Assembly: GCA_905233755.1 (NCBI GenBank)
Contig: CAJODM010000002.1
Location: forward strand, 1-64,000
From: an uncultured Ruminococcus sp.
Lineage (GTDB): Bacteria; Bacillota; Clostridia; Oscillospirales; Acutalibacteraceae
Direction: 5' to 3'
Length of the DNA stretch: 64,000 nucleotides
The notes under the pieces are model-generated. The model ran no database searches. It was not told the origin of the DNA and was given only the letters and a program-made list of their open reading frames with translations. This document shows positions 59,121 to 64,000 of this stretch, in pieces. Made by a program: the position numbers and the translations under genes. The first letter of the stretch is position 1, and every line of letters begins with the position of its first letter.

Positions 59121-60242
59121 TTATCCCTTGATCAGCCCGCGGCTGAACTCGTTGATCGGGACGGCGTCCTGTGCGATATTCATGAGCTCCGTCGCCCTGA
59201 TATCAACATCGAATATTTCTTTTGCGGAATTATCGAGCTTCTCATAATCCGCTTTGACCTTCACGACGGCCATGGGGCCTGCGGACGGAATCAGCTCCGA
59301 CTTCTCCTTCTTGACGCCGATCACCCTGAGATAGGGGACTGGGGTCTGCTGCATCCTGCCGGTCACGCCGAGCAGCGCATCATACAGGATCCGCCTGAGC
59401 CGCGAGCGCGTGTATCGCTTTGTTTTCAGATGCTCTAATATTTCTTCTATAGAATTATACTTTGTCGCACATTCCTTGACCCTATACTCTAGCCCCTCGC
59501 TGACCCCTGCGATCGCCGAGAGCTTTTCATGCGGCATCGTCTTCAGCCGATAGAGCAGCGCGCCCTCGATCCGCCGCTCGTCGGCGGGGTGTGTGACCGT
59601 CATCGGGGTATACGTGTCGTATGATTCCCCCGAGAGGATCATCCGGCGGATATCCTTACCGCTTGTGATCGTGTCGCTTGCTGTCGTGCTGTCGTGCATT
59701 GCGTCCTTTCGCTCGATGGCGATGGGGCGGATCGTGCGGCACGCGCGGATATACTCGAGCGCGAGGATGTTGTTCGGCTTCATTATCGCTTGTGACAACG
59801 CTGCGCCACAGACCTCGTTGACCGCCTCGCTCAGCGCGCGGGGATAGTACAGCCCCGCGTCCATCTTCTGCTTTACGATAGCGTTCACCGCGTTGTCCTC
59901 ACACGCGTCCTTGAGCTTACGGAGAACGGACAGCTCGCTCTCTGCACCGAAGCAGAGCACCTCGCACCCGAGCTGTTCTGCAATCCTGACGCCGCTCTCG
60001 GCAAAGGGTCGCGCCGATGACATCGCATATACGGTCGGCAGCTCGACCACCATGTCCGCGCCGTTTCTCAGCGCTGTCTCTGCCCGCGTGTACTTGTCGG
60101 TGATGGCAAGCGAGCCGCGCTGTACACAACTGCCGCTCATGATACAGATGATCTCGTCGGCATAGCTCTCTTTAATTTTCTCTAATAGAAATTTATGTCC
60201 ATTGTGAAACGGGTTGAACTCACATATCACAGCCGCTTTCAT
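59121..60242 (-). CDS. tmcAL: tRNA(Met) cytidine acetate ligase TmcAL
   Basis: The 373-residue protein begins AAVICEFNPFHNGHKFLLEK, the nucleotidyltransferase HxGH-type motif, and continues with IMSGSCVQRGSLAITDKYTRAE, typical of TmcAL (YlbM). It activates acetate with ATP and acetylates the wobble cytidine of elongator tRNA-Met. I chose the second ATG (60242), 6 nt after GGGGGC; the first is at 60245. It is divergent from ackA, which produces or uses acetyl phosphate; the shared acetate theme is interesting but may be chance. Confidence 0.92.
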   Translation of the reverse strand: MKAAVICEFNPFHNGHKFLLEKIKESYADEIICIMSGSCVQRGSLAITDKYTRAETALRNGADMVVELPTVYAMSSARPFAESGVRIAEQLGCEVLCFGAESELSVLRKLKDACEDNAVNAIVKQKMDAGLYYPRALSEAVNEVCGAALSQAIMKPNNILALEYIRACRTIRPIAIERKDAMHDSTTASDTITSGKDIRRMILSGESYDTYTPMTVTHPADERRIEGALLYRLKTMPHEKLSAIAGVSEGLEYRVKECATKYNSIEEILEHLKTKRYTRSRLRRILYDALLGVTGRMQQTPVPYLRVIGVKKEKSELIPSAGPMAVVKVKADYEKLDNSAKEIFDVDIRATELMNIAQDAVPINEFSRGLIKG

Positions 60243-60270
60243 CATAGCCCCCAAAACTTTGAAAAATCAC

Positions 60271-60299
60271 TTGAAAATTCCCGATAAATGTACTATCAT
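60271..60299 (+). promoter_or_regulatory. Sigma-A promoter of ackA
   Basis: TTGAAA (60271-60276) and TATCAT (60294-60299) are 17 bp apart. Confidence 0.72.
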
Positions 60300-60346
60300 A
60301 GTATAGGTTAAATTTGTATTTTTTTCAATACAGGAGGACGATTTTT

Positions 60347-61552
60347 ATGAAAATTCTTGTCATCAACGCCGGTTCCTCGTCGCTGAAGTATCAGCTCATC
60401 GACATGGACACCGAGGAAATGATCGCCAAGGGGAACTGTGAGCGCATCGGTCAGCAGGGCTCGTTCATCGGGCACAAGACCGCCGACGGCCGCTCGTTTT
60501 CTAAGGAGATCGATATGCCCGATCACGCCAAGGCGTTCCTTGCCGTCAGCGAGGCGTTGCTCTCCGACGAGTACGGCGTCATCAAGAACCTCGACGAGGT
60601 CGCCGCGATCGGTCACCGTATCGTTCAGGGCGGCGCGCTGTACAGCGATCCCGAGCTCGTCACCGACGAGGTCATCGCGGGCATTGAGAGCTTGATCCCG
60701 CTCGCTCCGCTCCACAACGCCGGCCACGTCCAGGCGATCCGCGGCTGCAAGGCGGTGTTCGGCGACGCGGTACCGATGGTCGTCGTCTTTGACACTGCGT
60801 TCCATTCGACCATGCCCGAGAAGGCGTATATGTACGCCGTTCCGTATGAATATTATGAGAAGTACGCCGTCCGCCGTTACGGCGCCCACGGCACCTCGCA
60901 CCGCTTTGTATCCCACGCGATGGCCAACCTGATGGGCAAGAATATCGCTGATCTGAAGCTGATCACCTGTCATATCGGCAACGGCTCGTCCATCACCGCC
61001 GTCAAGAACGGCAAGGTCGTCGATACCTCGATGGGCCTGACCCCGCTCGACGGTATCCTCATGGGCACCCGCTCGGGCTGCCTCGATCCCTCGGTCGTCA
61101 CCTTCATCGCCGAGAAAGAGAATCTCAGCCCCGCCGAGATGAACACCCTGCTCAACAAGAAGTCCGGGCTTCTCGGTATCTCGGGCGTGTCCTCCGATGA
61201 CCGCGATGTCACCAAGGCGGAGGAAGAGGGCAACCACCGCGCTGCGCTGGTGCACCAGATGCTCTACTACCAGATCGCGAAGTACATCGGTCAGTACTGG
61301 GTCGCGATGGGCGGATGTGACGGTATCGTCTTCACCGCCGGCCTGGGCGAGAACCAGCCCGCCCTGCGCGAGGCGGTCATCGAGTACCTCGGCTTTGCCG
61401 GCGTCAAGGTCGACAAGGAGGTCAACGCCGCCACCAAGGGCAAGACCGCGTTCATCTCATCCGCCGACTCGTCCATCCCCGTCGCCGTTATCGCGACGAA
61501 CGAGGAGCTCGCGATCGCCCGCGATACCAAGGCGATCGTCGAATCTCTGTAA
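60347..61552 (+). CDS. ackA: Acetate kinase
   Basis: AckA makes ATP and acetate from acetyl phosphate in fermentation. Motifs: VINAGSSSLKYQLIDM at the N-terminus, GAHGTSHRFVS, HIGNGSSITAVKNGK and a late FTAGLGENQPALRE. Length 401 is standard. CAGGAGGACG precedes the ATG at 60347. No phosphotransacetylase gene follows; the gene ends in a strong terminator. Confidence 0.97.
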   Translation: MKILVINAGSSSLKYQLIDMDTEEMIAKGNCERIGQQGSFIGHKTADGRSFSKEIDMPDHAKAFLAVSEALLSDEYGVIKNLDEVAAIGHRIVQGGALYSDPELVTDEVIAGIESLIPLAPLHNAGHVQAIRGCKAVFGDAVPMVVVFDTAFHSTMPEKAYMYAVPYEYYEKYAVRRYGAHGTSHRFVSHAMANLMGKNIADLKLITCHIGNGSSITAVKNGKVVDTSMGLTPLDGILMGTRSGCLDPSVVTFIAEKENLSPAEMNTLLNKKSGLLGISGVSSDDRDVTKAEEEGNHRAALVHQMLYYQIAKYIGQYWVAMGGCDGIVFTAGLGENQPALREAVIEYLGFAGVKVDKEVNAATKGKTAFISSADSSIPVAVIATNEELAIARDTKAIVESL

Positions 61553-61565
61553 CGATATCCTGTCA

Positions 61566-61603
61566 CCGCCCGCTGCCGGAACATCCGACGGCGGGCGGTT
61601 TTT
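61566..61603 (+). terminator. Terminator after ackA
   Basis: CCGCCCGCTG (61566-61575) pairs with CGGCGGGCGG (61589-61598), with one G-T pair, followed by TTTTT. Confidence 0.85.
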
Positions 61604-61606
61604 CTG

Positions 61607-62041
61607 TCAGACCGGTCGGATGATACCGCACGCGATCTTCGTCATGGCGTTTCCTGCGGGCTGGGTGCGAAAGTCGTCGGGCATCTCGTGGATGACGACG
61701 GTCCTGCCGACGATATCCCTGACGCGGAACCGGTCGCTCCTGACTGCCAGATATGCATATCCTGAGCAGTACATCAGCGGCGGCAGATCGCCCGCGTGGC
61801 TTGGATGTGGGACGCTCAATGGATCCAGATGCCCGCCGGTCATAGCGAACGTCTCCCCGTCGCATCGTCCTCCCTCGTGGATATGAAATCCATAGAACCC
61901 CGCGCCGTTCCACGGCAGCCCATACACCTTCGCCTCTATCAGCACCGCGCCCTTCTCCTGATAGAACAGCACCGTCCCGCGGATACCGGACCCCCGTATC
62001 ACCGCTTTGGCGTTCGGCGTTCGGTTACATGATACTAGCAT
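61607..62041 (-). CDS. Cu/Zn superoxide dismutase family protein, cytoplasmic
   Basis: The 144-residue protein has the full set of Cu/Zn SOD ligands by position: H53 and H55 (FHIH), H71 (GGHLDP), H79, H82 and D85 (HPSHAGDLPP) and H118 (VVIH). The disulfide Cys pair (C60 and C138) is also present. The zinc loop is shorter than in the bovine enzyme. The catalytic Arg of the GNAxxRxACG motif is Lys here (GNAMTKIACG). There is no signal peptide, unusual for bacterial SodC. The ATG at 62041 follows GCGGAGGTG. It may be an active dismutase or a metal-binding relative. Confidence 0.85.
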   Translation of the reverse strand: MLVSCNRTPNAKAVIRGSGIRGTVLFYQEKGAVLIEAKVYGLPWNGAGFYGFHIHEGGRCDGETFAMTGGHLDPLSVPHPSHAGDLPPLMYCSGYAYLAVRSDRFRVRDIVGRTVVIHEMPDDFRTQPAGNAMTKIACGIIRPV

Positions 62042-62094
62042 CAAAAAAACACCTCCGCATCATGCTATGCAGATACGGAGGTTTTGTGTATCAT

Positions 62095-62568
62095 TTATTC
62101 CTTCATCCCGAGCAGCATCTCGATCCCGTGGTCGAGGTGGGGCAGGACGAACGAGAGGTTCTCGGTCGACGCCTTGACCGATCCCGGCAGGTTGAGGATG
62201 ACGCTCTGTCGTTTGATGCCGGTGATCCCGCGCGACAGCATCCCGCGCGGCGTGATCTTCATCGAGCACATCCGCATATATTCGGCGATCCCGGGCGCTT
62301 CTCTTTCGATGACCGCCGCTGTTGCCTCGGGCGTGACGTCGCGGGGCGCAAATCCCGTCCCGCCGACGGTGAGGACAAGTGGGATCAGTGCGTCACAGCA
62401 TCGTATCAGCTCGTCGATGATCCTGTTCTTCTCGTCGGGGATGACGCGATAGGATACCACCTCATATCCCGTGTCCTCCAGCAGCTTTCGGACAGCGGGG
62501 CCCGAGCGATCCTCATATTCTCCCGCCGATGCGCGGTCGCTGACAGTGATGACAGCCGCCTGTATCAT
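62095..62568 (-). CDS. MogA/MoaB family molybdenum cofactor biosynthesis protein
   Basis: The 157-residue protein matches the MogA/MoaB family: AVITVSDRASAGEYEDRSGP, LVLTVGGTGFAPRDVTPEAT and RGMLSRGITG. It adenylylates molybdopterin before metal insertion. I chose the ATG at 62568 after GAGGAG; the longer frame to 62667 runs into the upstream gene. It is the last gene of the MOSC, MoeA-like, MogA-like cluster. Confidence 0.93.
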   Translation of the reverse strand: MIQAAVITVSDRASAGEYEDRSGPAVRKLLEDTGYEVVSYRVIPDEKNRIIDELIRCCDALIPLVLTVGGTGFAPRDVTPEATAAVIEREAPGIAEYMRMCSMKITPRGMLSRGITGIKRQSVILNLPGSVKASTENLSFVLPHLDHGIEMLLGMKE

Positions 62569-62590
62569 TTCATCTCCTCGCTCTCTGTGA

Positions 62591-63607
62591 TTATTTGCCA
62601 AATCCGCAGTCGGGATAACGGCACGGCTGACACCCAAGGCACAGCCCGCCCTCGCCGTATGCGACAAAGTCGGCTTTGGTCAGCTTCACGCCAGCGGCGA
62701 TCCGCGGCATGATAAGGTCGAACACGGTTGCCTTTGCATACATCACGCACCCCGGCAGCCCCAGCACCGGCACCCCGTCGTCAAAGTACCCGAGCAGGAT
62801 CATCGCCCCCGGCAGCACCGGTGCGCCGTAGGTGACGATATGAGCGCCGCTGCGACGGATCGCGCCCGGGGTATTGTCGTCAGGATCGACGCTCATCCCG
62901 CCGGTACACAGCACAATATCGGCACCCGCTCGCACGTCGTTGATCGCTGCGGTGATATGCGTGACGTCGTCGTCCGTGATGATATGCTTGATGGTCGTGA
63001 TACCGTAGTGCACGAGCTTTTCTTTCAATATCGGGGTGAACCGATCCTCGATGCGGCCGTGATATACCTCGCTGCCGGTAGTGACGATAGCGGCGCTGTG
63101 CAGGGAGTAGGGGATGACGCGCATCAGCGGTCCGTCTTTGGCGGTGGCCTCGGCTCTGTGCAGCTTTTCTTCCTCGATCAAGAGCGGGATGACGCGGGTA
63201 CCGGCGAGCCTGTCGCCGGCTTTGACGTCGGTATAGCCCTTTCTGGTAGCGATCATGATATCCTCGACGGCGTTCACATCGCGGATACCCTCGCGGTTGA
63301 GCACGAACAGCCCGTCACACGCAGCGCTCAGCTCGATTTTGCCTTCTTTGACCGGTGAGCAGTCGATGTTCTCGCCGCGGCAGATGGCACACAGCCGCTG
63401 TGCAGCGTCGTTCTCGTGCACCATCCCTTCCTCCATCTCATAGATATAGAGGTTCTCCTTGCCCATGCTCAGCAGGATCGGGATATCCTCCGCCTTGACG
63501 ACGTGTCCCTTAGTGAACCGCGCGCCCTTGTATTCTCCGGGGATGATCTGGGTCAGATCGTGACACAGCACATGCCCGACCGCATCCTCGGTTCGTATCA
63601 ACTTCAT
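62591..63607 (-). CDS. MoeA-like molybdopterin-binding protein
   Basis: The 338-residue protein starts with MKLIRTEDAVGHVLCHDLTQ, the MoeA N-terminal pattern, and has a molybdopterin-binding domain in the C-terminal half (AAIVTTGSEVYHGRIED, then VLCTGGMSVDPDDNTPGAIR, and LPGCVMYAKAT). The usual MoeA domain IV is missing. The protein ends in a Cys-rich tail (CLGCQPCRYPDCGFGK). Shortened MoeA-like proteins of this type occur in anaerobes with xanthine dehydrogenase-type molybdoenzymes. An ATGA overlap joins it to the MOSC gene. Confidence 0.88.
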   Translation of the reverse strand: MKLIRTEDAVGHVLCHDLTQIIPGEYKGARFTKGHVVKAEDIPILLSMGKENLYIYEMEEGMVHENDAAQRLCAICRGENIDCSPVKEGKIELSAACDGLFVLNREGIRDVNAVEDIMIATRKGYTDVKAGDRLAGTRVIPLLIEEEKLHRAEATAKDGPLMRVIPYSLHSAAIVTTGSEVYHGRIEDRFTPILKEKLVHYGITTIKHIITDDDVTHITAAINDVRAGADIVLCTGGMSVDPDDNTPGAIRRSGAHIVTYGAPVLPGAMILLGYFDDGVPVLGLPGCVMYAKATVFDLIMPRIAAGVKLTKADFVAYGEGGLCLGCQPCRYPDCGFGK

Positions 63608-64000
63608 GCGATCACCTCGATTCTGTCTCCTTTGCGGATGATCCCGCCGGTGATGACCCTCGCAAAAACCCCGCGCGTGGGCATCACACAGGTCCCGACC
63701 ATCCTTTTTATCTCACACTCGCTGTGACATTCCTTGCCGATCTGGGTGATCTCAAGCACGGCGCTACCGACTTGAACGCGCGTTAGGACGGCAAGCGAAG
63801 TCAAGCTGATCCCACGGGTGAGGAGGTTCTCGCCAAAGTCCCCGGGGGACAGCACCGCTCCACGCGCGCGCATCGTATCGACGTCCTCGTCCGACAGCAT
63901 GCTGACCTGACGGTGCCATCGCCCCGCGTGCGCGTCGCCGAGGATCCCGTGCTCTGTTATAAGCTCGGCGAACGGTACCTCGTGCTTCTTGGTTCCTTTC
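63604..64000 (-). CDS. MOSC domain protein (5' end outside the window)
   Basis: The frame is open from the right edge of the window to its stop at 63604. The visible part contains KGTKKHEVPFAELITEHGI, then LGDAHAGRWHRQVSMLSDED, the MOSC-domain start, and ends with GGIIRKGDRIEVI. The conserved Cys is in IGKECHSECEI. MOSC domains carry sulfur for molybdenum cofactor; stand-alone versions sit with moaB/moeA genes. An ATG at 63900 is only an internal Met. Its true start lies beyond 64000. Confidence 0.9.
   Translation of the reverse strand, partial: KGTKKHEVPFAELITEHGILGDAHAGRWHRQVSMLSDEDVDTMRARGAVLSPGDFGENLLTRGISLTSLAVLTRVQVGSAVLEITQIGKECHSECEIKRMVGTCVMPTRGVFARVITGGIIRKGDRIEVIA

Noticed and set aside
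61197-61886. 229-aa plus-strand frame over the end of ackA and sodC-like gene
   Set aside because: It is an out-of-frame read of ackA running through a terminator and the antisense of the SOD-like gene.

Overview
The window reads as a chromosomal segment of a GC-rich, low-motility-gene, anaerobic and spore-forming Firmicute of the Ruminococcaceae/Oscillospiraceae type, probably close to Ruminococcus. The reasons are: dockerin modules with the IQRYLA signature on secreted proteins; a SpoVM micro-protein and a GerW protein; a THF riboswitch, an alanine T-box and an ECF transporter module; and consensus sigma-A promoters with 17-bp spacers. There is no rRNA, prophage, insertion sequence or CRISPR array in the window.

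Layout. (1) 1-10.2 kb: a minus-strand pair of secreted type I pullulanases (one surface-anchored, one with a dockerin and a starch-binding tail), a LysM protein, a tiny spoVM locus, an RluA-type pseudouridine synthase, a leucine-rich-repeat/dockerin protein and pgeF. (2) 10.2-18.7 kb: small Cys-rich and sigma-like proteins, a THF-riboswitch-controlled folate ECF S component, and a five-gene minus-strand chain (YfhO, PepV, DUF975-like, GT2, LicD) joined mostly by ATGA overlaps and aimed at cell-surface glycopolymers. (3) 18.8-24.7 kb: HD nucleotidase, LCP ligase, GtrA, a cytoplasmic GH13 enzyme fused to DUF1653, small membrane proteins and an FNT channel. (4) 24.8-37.6 kb: a long plus-strand housekeeping run, ruvCAB-glmM-methyltransferase, ecfA1-ecfA2-ecfT-truA, DUF5711-cvpA-pgsA and a zinc-finger Clp ATPase. 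(5) 37.7-47.4 kb: tRNA-Gln, SecB-like protein, azlCD, a three-copy 101-bp tandem repeat, tmk-DJ-1-FTHF cyclo-ligase-mltG-U32, then T-box-alaS. (6) 47.5-50 kb: two paralogous secreted dockerin proteins with an unrecognised duplicated domain. (7) 50-64 kb: rpmB, site-2 protease, scpAB-DUF2953-gerW-dac-rluB, a carboxyltransferase trio (carboxyltransferase, biotin carrier, OadA-like), tmcAL, ackA, Cu/Zn SOD-like protein, and a molybdenum-cofactor cluster cut by the right edge.

The carbohydrate genes fit one picture. Secreted pullulanases (one scaffold-bound through its dockerin, one membrane-anchored) debranch starch outside the cell, the cytoplasmic GH13 enzyme processes imported oligosaccharides, and the carboxyltransferase trio and acetate kinase handle fermentation carbon. 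The four dockerin proteins suggest an amylosome-like complex whose scaffoldin lies outside the window.

The most unusual structural signals are: a 184-bp nested inverted-repeat element present three times, always at gene 3' ends; the 101-bp tandem repeats before tmk; a pair of divergent promoters that share one palindromic -35 hexamer; and a group of genes whose leaders are only about 8-14 nt long.
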